16,284 nt of DNA from Clostridia bacterium (GTDB lineage Bacteria; Bacillota_A; Clostridia; Christensenellales; Aristaeellaceae), in contig BNUH01000060.1 of the NCBI GenBank assembly GCA_025997215.1, positions 1-16,284 on the forward strand, written 5' to 3'. The number at the start of each line of letters is the position of its first letter. Position 1 is the first letter of the stretch. Positions 7,503-14,838 of this stretch are shown here, piece by piece. Position numbers and translations under genes: made by a program. The notes beneath the pieces were generated by a model. It did not search any database, had not been told where the DNA came from, and saw nothing but the letters and a program-made list of their open reading frames with translations.

Positions 7503-8429
7503 TCAGCTCTTAACCGCGCCCATCGTAAGGCCGGAGACAAAGTATTTCTGTAAAAATGGGTATACGACGAGCACGGGGGCCGTGACGATGATGGACATCG
7601 CCATCTTTAATGCTTCGGGCGTAACATGAGTGCGCCTGGTCATTTCCGATATAGCCATTTGATCGCTGGCGGAAGTTAGCGATATTGTGGCGGCTGTTAG
7701 TATCTTCTGCAGTTCATACTGCAATGTGGTGAGGTTTGGCTTAGAGTTGTTATATAGATACGAGTCAAACCAAGAGTTCCACTGTCCAACGGCTACGAAC
7801 AGCGCAACGGTCGCCAATACAGGCAGGCATAACGGTAAAACAATACGTATAAATATAACAACATCGTTAGCGCCGTCAACCCGCGCGGATTCTTGGATGC
7901 TATCGGGCAGTCCATCGATATACGATCTGATGACGAACACGTTCCACGCGCCGACTATACTGGGCAGAATATAGACTGTAAATGTGCCGAATAGGCCCAA
8001 GCTGCGCATAAGCAGATATGATGGGATCATCCCGCCGCCAACGTACATAGTAACCGCGAACATCAGCGAGAATACCCTGCGCGCGATAAAATCCTTTCTG
8101 CTGAGCGTATACGCCATCATCGTCGTACAAAACACGCTTACAACCATGCCAATAACCGTTCTAAGCACTGAATTGCGAAACGCGACAATCAGGTTATGAT
8201 CCTTGAATATCTGCTCATAGTTAGCCAGGGTGAACATTCGCGGCCACAGATATATGCCGCCTTTGATGGTATCGTACGCGTCATTGAACGATACAGCCAG
8301 CACATTTATAAATGGATATAGTGTGATAATCGCAAGAAGCACCATCGCAGCCGCCAGCTCATAATCAAACACAGACGCTCGCTTGCCATGACGCAAGCGG
8401 TTTGCCTTAACCACATCGACACTTGTCAT
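7503..8429 (-). CDS. Carbohydrate ABC transporter permease (LplC/YtcP-like, MalG-type)
   Basis: 308 aa from the ATG at 8429, preceded by GAAAGAGGG about 9 nt upstream. An ATG at 8480 would add 17 residues (MRASFSKES...) and overlap the upstream gene by 17 nt but has no good ribosome binding site; it remains possible. Six membrane segments are expected, starting with the AAAMVLLAIITLYPFINVL helix. The cytoplasmic EAA loop, which contacts the ATPase, is SIQESARVDGANDVVIF followed by IRIVLPLCLP. The C-terminus (FVSGLTMGAVK) is the common ending of this family. It pairs with the upstream LplB-like protein as the second half of the channel, fed by the downstream binding protein. Confidence 0.92.
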   Translation of the reverse strand: MTSVDVVKANRLRHGKRASVFDYELAAAMVLLAIITLYPFINVLAVSFNDAYDTIKGGIYLWPRMFTLANYEQIFKDHNLIVAFRNSVLRTVIGMVVSVFCTTMMAYTLSRKDFIARRVFSLMFAVTMYVGGGMIPSYLLMRSLGLFGTFTVYILPSIVGAWNVFVIRSYIDGLPDSIQESARVDGANDVVIFIRIVLPLCLPVLATVALFVAVGQWNSWFDSYLYNNSKPNLTTLQYELQKILTAATISLTSASDQMAISEMTRRTHVTPEALKMAMSIIVTAPVLVVYPFLQKYFVSGLTMGAVKS

Positions 8430-8463
8430 ATCGTGAGACCCTCTTTCACTAGGACTCTCTTTA

Positions 8464-9399
8464 CTAAAAGACGCTCTCATTGCTGACTTTCTTGAACACC
8501 GTGTTCGCCGTCAACAGCAGAACCAGCGATATCAGCGAGTTGAACACACCGATCGCCGTGCCGAATGAATAACGCGCCATGCCGATGCCATATTTGAGCG
8601 CATACATATCTATAACCTCAGAATAATCCTGCACGATCGCGTTGCCCATCAGCATCTGACGTTCAAAGCCAATCTGGGTCAGGCTGCCAAAGGCCATAAT
8701 GAATAGGACGACGATGGTTGGCCGGATGCCGGGCAGCGTTATGTGCCACATCCTGCGAAAGCGTCCGCAGCCGTCTACCGTAGCCGCCTCATAGAGTTCC
8801 TGATCGATTCCGGCAATGGCAGACAGGTATATGATGGACTGCCAGCCCGTCTCCTTCCATATTGTCACGGCGGTAATGATCCACCAAAATAGCCTGGGTT
8901 CCGCCATGAAATGCATGGGTTCGCGGATCAAGCGGGTTGCCTGCAGTATGATGTTGACGATGCCGTTATCTGGCGAAAGCAATCGTATAAACATATTCGC
9001 GATAACTACCCAAGATATGAAATGAGGCAGATATGATATAGTTTGTACCGTACGCTTAAATCGTACGTATATCATTTCATTGAGAAACAGAGCGAGCGTT
9101 ATTGGGAATACCACTCCGCTCGCCAAACCCAGTACGCTCATGCCGACGGTATTCCTGAACGCGAGCCAGAACCGTGAATCCCGCCACAGCTCGAAAAAGA
9201 AGCGCAGACCTACCCATGTCTGCTGGAAAAAACCGCGGCCCAGCTTGTAGTTCTGAAATGCCATACTCCATCCCCATATAGGAATGTAGGCGAACACTAC
9301 CAACCACACAATGAACGGTACGGACATCAAGAATAGATACCGCTGCTGAATTACCTTTTTAAGCCATCGCGGTCTACTAGCGGCTTGCTGAAGATTCAC
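8464..9399 (-). CDS. Carbohydrate ABC transporter permease (LplB-like, MalF-type)
   Basis: 311 aa, typical for LplB-like permeases. It starts at GTG 9399 with GAAAGGTG 7 nt upstream. Membrane segments begin with YLFLMSVPFIVWLVVFAYIP; the second conserved stretch is IWGWSMAFQNY. The EAA loop is QELYEAATVDGCGRF followed by RRMWHITLPGI. First gene of the six-gene minus-strand operon and therefore next to its promoter at 9454-9482. No ATP-binding subunit is encoded in the operon, so the transporter probably borrows a shared MsmX-type ATPase, as is known for related Bacillota importers. Confidence 0.93.
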   Translation of the reverse strand: MNLQQAASRPRWLKKVIQQRYLFLMSVPFIVWLVVFAYIPIWGWSMAFQNYKLGRGFFQQTWVGLRFFFELWRDSRFWLAFRNTVGMSVLGLASGVVFPITLALFLNEMIYVRFKRTVQTISYLPHFISWVVIANMFIRLLSPDNGIVNIILQATRLIREPMHFMAEPRLFWWIITAVTIWKETGWQSIIYLSAIAGIDQELYEAATVDGCGRFRRMWHITLPGIRPTIVVLFIMAFGSLTQIGFERQMLMGNAIVQDYSEVIDMYALKYGIGMARYSFGTAIGVFNSLISLVLLLTANTVFKKVSNESVF

Positions 9400-9453
9400 G
9401 GAGCAACACCTTTCTTTGGTCGCGCACTCTCACGCACTAATAAAACTATGTTT

Positions 9454-9482
9454 ATTATATCCATCAAATCCAGCAATGTCTA
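9454..9482 (-). promoter_or_regulatory. Promoter of the sugar uptake/catabolism operon
   Basis: On the minus strand TAGACA (9482-9477) and the consensus TATAAT (9459-9454) are separated by exactly 17 bp. Transcription would start near 9447, giving a leader of about 48 nt before the GTG at 9399. The nearest regulator-type repeat ends 23 bp upstream of the -35 box. Confidence 0.7.
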
Positions 9483-9492
9483 CCCATCAAAT
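9461..9492. repeat. Direct repeat CCATCAAAT x2 around the operon -35 box
   Basis: CCATCAAAT occurs at 9461-9469 and 9484-9492, a 23 bp period. One copy lies in the spacer and the other just upstream of the -35 box (9477-9482), so a bound protein would touch polymerase contact sites. Candidate repressor or second regulator site; its identity is unknown. Confidence 0.45.
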
Positions 9493-9505
9493 TAAACTAA
9501 ATATC

Positions 9506-9585
9506 CTAGACTATCATACATCGCTTGTGCGCGTTAGCCATAATGCTGGGATATCATACATCGAACTCTGGTGTATCATACATAG
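9506..9585. promoter_or_regulatory. Three direct repeats, candidate binding sites of the AraC-type response regulator
   Basis: The pattern CTRG-N2-TATCATACATMG occurs at 9506-9523, 9546-9563 and 9568-9585. The last 12 bases are identical in copies 1 and 2 and differ at one position in copy 3. Spacings of 40 and 22 bp are close to four and two helical turns, so all three face the same side of the DNA. AraC-type regulators use two helix-turn-helix units to bind such direct, roughly 18-21 bp sites. The sites lie between the two opposed promoters: the outer copies are 23 bp from the operon -35 box and 26 bp from the kinase -35 box. Binding by the regulator encoded at 11456 is inferred. Confidence 0.7.
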
Positions 9586-9611
9586 TTATCTGTATGCAAT
9601 AAATTGCGCAC

Positions 9612-9640
9612 TTGACTTTTCAGCAGCCGCCTGCTATAGT
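9612..9640 (+). promoter_or_regulatory. Promoter of the sensor kinase / response regulator genes
   Basis: TTGACT (9612-9617), a 17 bp spacer and TATAGT (9635-9640). The expected start site near 9647 falls on the purine-rich ribosome binding site AGAGGTG (9647-9653), so the 5' leader would be only about 16 nt. Confidence 0.65.
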
Positions 9641-9662
9641 ACATTAAGAGGTGATGCTGTTC

Positions 9663-11459
9663 TTGAGGTTTGTCAATAATTTACGAATGTGGAAAAAACT
9701 GATTCTATGTTTTGCCTTGGTAATGATCATACCGTATGGAATGGCGCTTCATTTAGCTAATTCTATGCGGCATATTCTTATGCATAACGCCAATGAACAG
9801 GCATCAAACGCTATAGATCGTGTGGAAGTGCGCGTCAGCCAAATACTGGGCACAGCGGTTTCCGTGTCTACCAGCATAACGCGTAACAATGACCTAATAT
9901 CCTTTATCATGGCTGATTATGAGAATGAATTTGACAGGGTAAAAGCATCGTGGAAATATGGTGATTTATCCGAACATATAATAGAACATCCATATGAAAT
10001 TGATGGTTTATTCCTATATAGCGATAAATACAACGTGCTGAATACGGGATATATAAAGAATCCAACCAGTGAAATTAGGAATACGAATTGGTACCTTGAC
10101 GCGCGGAATAATGGTGCGTTGCTGCGTTGGGCATATACGGATAATGATAATTTTTCGCGTAGAGGACTAAAGAATCTGACATTATGTCGCTCCATATTCA
10201 AAGGACGGGAGTTTATCGGTGTGCTATGCATATATATTAACGACAAAACCTTTCATGATATTATCAACCAAGAAGATCTTGAAATCTTTATATTCGACAT
10301 GAATAATCAAATTGTTAGCTGTTCTGATTCAGTTTGTTTTGACATGGTCGAAGATGAGATGTGGACAAAATTGACAAATGATCCATATGGACAGATAGAT
10401 TATAATGGTGAAATCTATAGCTCATTATCGCAAACACTGATGATCAACGATGTTGAAGGTGCGGTGAATATCGTTGCGCTGTATAATAATGAAAAGATTG
10501 TAAGCCCAATAAGCACGATCGCAAAGAAGGCATATACGATTATTGTTTTCGGCAGCCTTTTATCCGTAATAATTGTCTTTTCCTTGTCAAAGATAATGAG
10601 CAAACGCCTTGAGAAAATCAGCAATGACATTCACCACGTAGCAAATGGAGAACTTAATTATAAACCTGTATTAGATGGTGCGGATGAGATCGGGAACCTA
10701 TCAAACGACTTGAATAGTATGATAAATAATCTGCGGCAGCTCATTAGCGAAAATGCGGAGATAAAAGAGCAGAAGCAAAAACTTGAACTATATCAGAGAG
10801 ATATTCAGCTGCAGATACTAACCAATCAAGTGAATCCGCACTTTCTATTCAATACGCTTGAAAGCATACGTATGTCGGCGATAATCAATGGCCAGGACAA
10901 AATATCCGACGCGATACAGAAACTCAGCAGATTGATGCGTAAAAACTTGAACACAAGTGATCAACCTATACTGTTTACCGATGAACTGCTATTCGTAGAG
11001 GATTTCTTGGGGTTGCAGAAAATCCGTCTTGGAGAGCAGTTCGATTACCAGTTTAATATTAACGATAACACCAGAGATTGTTTGATACTGCCATTTCTTC
11101 TGCAGCCTTTAATTGAAAACGCCATTAAGCATGGCCTTTTACCACTATCGACGTCGCAGGGATATGTTGTTGTAAACGCGTTTCAAAATAACAACACCTT
11201 CATAATAAATGTTATCGATAACGGAATTGGTATTGATACAGTTCATTTGAAGGAATTACAACAGAAATTAAGCGACTCCGATGATTCATATGATGGAGGA
11301 CATATTGGATTAAACAATGTCCATCAGCGAATACAATTATATTATGGCACCAATTATGGTTTGTCGATCCAAAGTACAAAAGGTAACGGCACAATATCAA
11401 CGCTGCGTATACCTTATATTCGCGCTAACACAAATATGCGGGCGGAGGCTACAACATGA
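9663..11459 (+). CDS. YesM-like sensor histidine kinase
   Basis: About 598 aa from TTG 9663, chosen because AGAGGTG lies 9 nt upstream. GTG 9651 and ATG 9654 are also in frame but sit on top of that site. Order, numbered from the TTG: short cytoplasmic end, TM1 (KLILCFALVMIIPYGM, about 12-32), an extracellular sensor region of about 255 residues (Cache-like by position), TM2 (about 289-311), a HAMP linker, then the His_kinase dimerisation domain with LQILTNQVNPHFLFNTLE (phospho-acceptor His393). The ATPase domain has LIENAIKHG (N box), INVIDNGIGI (G1) and GGHIGLNNVHQRI (G2). This LytS/YesM class senses extracellular carbohydrates beside ABC importers. It overlaps the response regulator gene by 4 nt (ATGA), so the pair is co-translated. 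Confidence 0.93.
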   Translation: MRFVNNLRMWKKLILCFALVMIIPYGMALHLANSMRHILMHNANEQASNAIDRVEVRVSQILGTAVSVSTSITRNNDLISFIMADYENEFDRVKASWKYGDLSEHIIEHPYEIDGLFLYSDKYNVLNTGYIKNPTSEIRNTNWYLDARNNGALLRWAYTDNDNFSRRGLKNLTLCRSIFKGREFIGVLCIYINDKTFHDIINQEDLEIFIFDMNNQIVSCSDSVCFDMVEDEMWTKLTNDPYGQIDYNGEIYSSLSQTLMINDVEGAVNIVALYNNEKIVSPISTIAKKAYTIIVFGSLLSVIIVFSLSKIMSKRLEKISNDIHHVANGELNYKPVLDGADEIGNLSNDLNSMINNLRQLISENAEIKEQKQKLELYQRDIQLQILTNQVNPHFLFNTLESIRMSAIINGQDKISDAIQKLSRLMRKNLNTSDQPILFTDELLFVEDFLGLQKIRLGEQFDYQFNINDNTRDCLILPFLLQPLIENAIKHGLLPLSTSQGYVVVNAFQNNNTFIINVIDNGIGIDTVHLKELQQKLSDSDDSYDGGHIGLNNVHQRIQLYYGTNYGLSIQSTKGNGTISTLRIPYIRANTNMRAEATT

Positions 11460-12994
11460 TTACGATATACATTGTTGACGATGAAAAGATAATACGTGAT
11501 GGGTTACATCATCTGCTAGATTGGACATCGTTAGGTTATGAGATAATTGGTGAATCAGGTCATTCCGAAGATGCGCAGCGCGCTATCTTAGCGCTGCTGC
11601 CTGATCTTGTAATAACTGACATAAAAATGTCAGGAATGAACGGAATTGAGCTGATCCGAAATCTCCGGAACAGTGGATACAATGGCCAGTTCATTATTAT
11701 ATCGGGTTATGCGGATTTTGAATACGCAAAGAGTGCCATTCATTTTGGTGTAAAATCATATATCCTGAAGCCTATTGACGAACGTGAATTAGCTGGTGAA
11801 TTGTATTCTCTAAGACGTGACTTTATCGCGCGAAATTCTACGGATAATCACATAAATGCTGCGTCATTCATGGAACAAAGATGGTTGCGTTACCTTGAAC
11901 AGCGTGACAATCAGATACCGTCTGATATATCCGAAGAACAATCTTTCCACAATAACAATACAAACGCTGAAATACGGATATGTATATTTCAGTCACCTTC
12001 CAAAACACAAACTCTTTTTAACAATGAGATTCCGCCCATACCCAATATGCTAAACAAGCAGGGGATATTTGCGAAGTGGCTTTACATAATGCCACACCAG
12101 GCGGTTCTGATAACAAACCAAGATGTGACATCACTGAAAGATGCTGTGGATATAATTATCAAGCAGCATGTGCTGCGGGATGATATTGCCTGCCTTGCCG
12201 CTATCGGCAAAGGCGTCGGCTCTTTCGCTGATATTCGCGAATCATTTTCATCGGCGAAAACACTGCTTGACCATGCTTTCATATATGCTCAACAGAACAT
12301 AATTGTTTATGATAATACAGTCGTTGACTCTTCTGATTTAACTAATATCTCAATCGATCACTTGATTAATTCTATTATTGACCATATCAGTGAATATAAG
12401 TTGAACGATATCCGTTCAGAGTTTGAGTCATATGAAGGTTACTTTATCGCGAATCGCTTCAATGAATTAGAGATCAAGATACATTATAGCAATATGTATT
12501 CGCAGCTTATCTCCGCTATTAAGGAAAGATATCCCTTGTTATCTGCATCAGTCGATAATTATCAGCAATTTATAGAACAATCATATCTTGAAACAAACAT
12601 AACTAAGCTAACCGCACTGCTTCTATCGCACTTGAAGAATATAACTGCGGTCGTTTCAGAACAACAACCAGAAGGACCTATAAATAAAGCAATATATCTG
12701 ATCAATAAAAATTATGCAGACAACCTCACAGTCGAATCAGTGTCTAAACAGTTACACTATAACCCTGTTTATTTTGGCAGGAAATTTAAGAATTGCACCG
12801 GTGAGACATTTGGCAGTTATGTTGATAAAGTCCGTATTGAACATGCAAAGGATTTACTCAAGCATGATCAAAAGGTGAATGTTGTTTCAAAGATGGTTGG
12901 CTTCACAAATGCTGACTATTTTGGCGAAAAGTTCAAACAGTACACTGGCGTATCGCCTAGAGATTATCAACATATGTGTTTACCTGATAAATAG
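11456..12994 (+). CDS. YesN-like response regulator, REC domain plus AraC-type DNA-binding domain
   Basis: 512 aa. The receiver domain occupies residues 1 to about 120: acidic pair D8-D9, phospho-acceptor D55 in DLVITDIKMSGMNG, the switch Ser in IIISGYADFEYA, and the conserved Lys in SYILKPID. A middle region of about 280 residues, typical of YesN proteins, is of uncertain function. The C-terminal AraC domain (about 408-508) has two helix-turn-helix units: NLTVESVSKQLHYNPVYFGR with KFKNCTGETFGSYV, then VNVVSKMVGFTNADYFGEKF with QYTGVSPRDY. GGCGGAGG precedes the ATG. Phosphorylated by the overlapping kinase, it should activate the divergent sugar operon through the three repeats at 9506-9585 and may control its own promoter. 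Confidence 0.94.
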   Translation: MITIYIVDDEKIIRDGLHHLLDWTSLGYEIIGESGHSEDAQRAILALLPDLVITDIKMSGMNGIELIRNLRNSGYNGQFIIISGYADFEYAKSAIHFGVKSYILKPIDERELAGELYSLRRDFIARNSTDNHINAASFMEQRWLRYLEQRDNQIPSDISEEQSFHNNNTNAEIRICIFQSPSKTQTLFNNEIPPIPNMLNKQGIFAKWLYIMPHQAVLITNQDVTSLKDAVDIIIKQHVLRDDIACLAAIGKGVGSFADIRESFSSAKTLLDHAFIYAQQNIIVYDNTVVDSSDLTNISIDHLINSIIDHISEYKLNDIRSEFESYEGYFIANRFNELEIKIHYSNMYSQLISAIKERYPLLSASVDNYQQFIEQSYLETNITKLTALLLSHLKNITAVVSEQQPEGPINKAIYLINKNYADNLTVESVSKQLHYNPVYFGRKFKNCTGETFGSYVDKVRIEHAKDLLKHDQKVNVVSKMVGFTNADYFGEKFKQYTGVSPRDYQHMCLPDK

Positions 12995-12995
12995 G

Positions 12996-13065
12996 ATCTC
13001 CAGCCACCTTGGTAGATAAAGTCAAGCTGATCTGGCAAAGCGGACAGGCTGTGTTGGCTGGAGAT
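12996..13065. repeat. 11 bp perfect inverted repeat after the response regulator
   Basis: ATCTCCAGCCA (12996-13006) and TGGCTGGAGAT (13055-13065) are perfect inverted copies 48 bp apart, starting directly after the TAG stop at 12992-12994. The wide loop and lack of a T-tract argue against a simple terminator. They could be ends of a small relic element or a long-range RNA hairpin. Confidence 0.5.
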
Positions 13066-13740
13066 ACTGGAGTTTACTTATCGCGAAGAACATCTCGAGG
13101 TTGGCATAGATATGCTGGAATTCACAACCGATTAGGATAAAATTTACCATTGTAGACCATAGCCAGTGCAACCGGATTGCAGCTGGATGGAATTTAGGTC
13201 ATCGAAGACATCCGCACGAAGGGTTGCAAAGATATTGCATATCACGCACCTGATGTTCCTGGATTGGGTGGCTGAGACGATTTTGCCTGTTGGTATTTCT
13301 GGCTAATGTTAAGAGAGAGCGTCTGTTCCGCTCCCGATGCTGTGCATAATACGCCACCCACCCAACGTCCCGCGCCTTCTGCATGCTAGCATAGGCATAG
13401 GTCCCGCTCAACCTTTTAAGAATCACATGACGGTTCTTCCAGCCCATACCCAATGATATAAGGAACGTAGTGCCTTGATATTTCTCGTTGTATAACGAAC
13501 ATTCCAGCCGAGTAATCGTTCGGATGGTCTGCGCGTGTCGGCATAAGCGGTTGATGAGATCTTGGTAGGCGACTATATCGTTTGGTGGTGCCCCGTCAGG
13601 GTATACTCTTACTACAAAACTGGATCACGAAAAAAAAGGAGCTAAGGAGTGGACAAACTGGAGGAATGAGGAAGAATTATCCAGGCTTAGATATCCAGTA
13701 TTTACCATGCCAATTACTGGGATTTGGCTGGCTTTTCTAT
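13066..13740. other. Gene-poor stretch with degenerate, unassigned open frames
   Basis: No intact gene is recognised. On the plus strand 13071-13136 reads LEFTYREEHLEVGIDMLEF up to a stop and looks like the tail of a lost gene. On the minus strand one frame is open from about 13615 to 13199, with a first ATG only at 13453 (84 aa: MGMGWKNRHVILKRLSG...). It has no convincing ribosome binding site and no family I recognise, and its upstream part (VVRVYPDGAPPNDIVAYQDL) lacks a start codon. It is probably decayed coding sequence of mobile-element origin, which is inference from its neighbours. Confidence 0.35.
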
Positions 13741-13763
13741 TGGTGGGATTCGAACCCATGACC
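13741..13763 (-). other. tRNA T-arm-like fragment (possible attachment-site relic)
   Basis: The minus strand reads GGTCATGGGTTCGAATCCCA followed by CCA. The T-loop TTCGAAT is at 13754-13748, flanked by a GGG/CCC stem plus a T-A pair; the fifth stem pair is A-C, a mismatch. No anticodon arm, D arm or matching 5' acceptor strand is found upstream on that strand, so this is not a functional tRNA gene. Duplicated tRNA 3' ends are typical scars of integrative elements, and a recombinase relic lies 70 bp away. Chance resemblance cannot be excluded. Confidence 0.4.
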
Positions 13764-13834
13764 TAAATTTTGCGGTTGCACACTTTCAAAAGTATAAACG
13801 TTTCAAAATTTCGTTACGTGTGCATACTCTTTAG

Positions 13835-14202
13835 CTATGTCTCGGTTGCGCATCGTACAATCGCATCGTGCTTTACGCTGTACCGTGTTCCTCTCCTTTT
13901 TGTACCGCCGTCAGTTCTATCAATATTTGTTCGCCGTTGCTTTTCAGCCTGCACTGCGTTGAAGACATCTTCCGGTATAATTATAGTATATTTCTTTATA
14001 CATAAGCATTTGGCAGACTCGCCTTTGTTCGAGCATGTCATCGGAGCGGAAATCATATCAAGTTGCTTGCTGAAAAAGTTTTGAAGAGGAGTACCTGACC
14101 AGCGTACTTCTCATTTGAGAGCAACTTGTCGATTGCGTTCTTGCTCCAACCGTCCTTACCGGTGGGAGATTTCACGCCATCAGCTAGGCTACGTTCCGAA
14201 AG
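13835..14202 (-). pseudogene. Large serine recombinase, internal fragment with frameshift
   Basis: Two minus-strand segments join into one recombinase-domain stretch. The first (14202-14053) reads LADGVKSPTGKDGWSKNAID, then KLLSNEKYAGQVLLFKTF, the typical 'G-SPTGK-WS--TI--IL-NEKY-GD-LLQKTF' motif of the Recombinase (PF07508-type) domain, and ends at a TGA. The second (from 14056, one frame over) continues with NKGESAKCLC and IIIPEDVFNAVQAEKQRRTN, the next conserved block. A single indel near 14053-14060 therefore broke the gene. The N-terminal catalytic Ser domain and the C-terminal zinc-ribbon and coiled coil are missing: about 120 of the usual 500 or more residues remain. It is a leftover of an integrative element or prophage and is not functional. 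Confidence 0.75.
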
Positions 14203-14289
14203 GCAAAAAAGACAATAGAATATTTTTTGAAATCTTAAATCTTTTTTCGTGGTTTTGCGTTAAAAAGAGTGTAAGGATCAGAAACGGAG

Positions 14290-14838
14290 GTGAAAACGAT
14301 TGACGAAATCTTTCTCATAGCAAAAGCCAAAAGAGGCGGCAAGGCTGCTCTCGGTCTTTTGATAGAGCGCTGCTATGACAATATATATAAATACATTGTT
14401 CGCCGAACAGGAAATGCCCAGATAGCTCCTGACCTGACGCAAGATGTTTTCCTTAAGCTGACAGCTTCTAGCGGCGGGTATAAGCTCACGGGAAAGTTCT
14501 CGAATTTTGTTTTCACGATGGCGGTTAATGTTTGCAATGACTACTTTCGCAGGCTGAAACCGCCGCAGGAAGATGTTGACGGCTTGGAGGGTGTGGAGAC
14601 TTCAAACGCCCCGGAGCGAAGCGTGCTTGAAAGCGAGACGGCGGGCATTATTCGGCGTGGGCTTTCTACGCTTTCAGACGCACAACGAGAAACCGTAGTC
14701 TTGCGCTATTACCATGATATGAAAGTGAAGGATATTGCACAGGTAACAGGCGTTTCCGTTCCGACGGCAAAATCACGGCTTAAACAGTCTGTTGACAAAC
14801 TGAAACGCTATATCGGCAAGGAGGGATATTTTGAATAG
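14290..14838 (+). CDS. ECF-like RNA polymerase sigma factor
   Basis: About 182 aa. Region 2 covers roughly residues 20-90 (NIYKYIVRRTGNAQIAPDLT, then QDVFLKLT and FTMAVNVCNDYFRR), which bind core polymerase and the -10 element. Region 4 (about 125-175: LSTLSDAQRETVVLRYYHDM, then IAQVTGVSVPTAKSRLKQS) is a helix-turn-helix for the -35 element. No region 1 or 3, as in the ECF class. The start is unclear: GTG 14290 is the usual choice but overlaps the strong GGAGGTG site (14286-14292), while ATT 14299 lies 8 nt after GGAGG. The downstream membrane protein overlaps it by 8 nt, so the two are coupled. It probably controls its own operon. Confidence 0.88.
   Translation: MKTIDEIFLIAKAKRGGKAALGLLIERCYDNIYKYIVRRTGNAQIAPDLTQDVFLKLTASSGGYKLTGKFSNFVFTMAVNVCNDYFRRLKPPQEDVDGLEGVETSNAPERSVLESETAGIIRRGLSTLSDAQRETVVLRYYHDMKVKDIAQVTGVSVPTAKSRLKQSVDKLKRYIGKEGYFE

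Noticed and set aside
9506..9585. A short CRISPR array
   Set aside because: There are only three 18 bp units with unequal spacers (22 and 4 bp) and no cas genes. The position between promoters fits operator sites.
9416..9679. An 87-codon plus-strand frame across the divergent intergenic region
   Set aside because: It covers both promoters and the regulatory repeats and overlaps the kinase start; no ribosome binding site.
12996..13065. An intrinsic terminator after the response regulator
   Set aside because: The arms are 48 bp apart and no T-tract follows on either strand.
13738..13830. A complete tRNA gene on the minus strand
   Set aside because: Only the T-arm is present. No anticodon stem-loop, D-arm or pairing acceptor strand could be found, and the T-stem has a mismatch.
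13770..14084. A 104-codon plus-strand open frame
   Set aside because: It is antisense to the serine recombinase fragment and has no family features. The minus strand carries the recognisable protein motifs.
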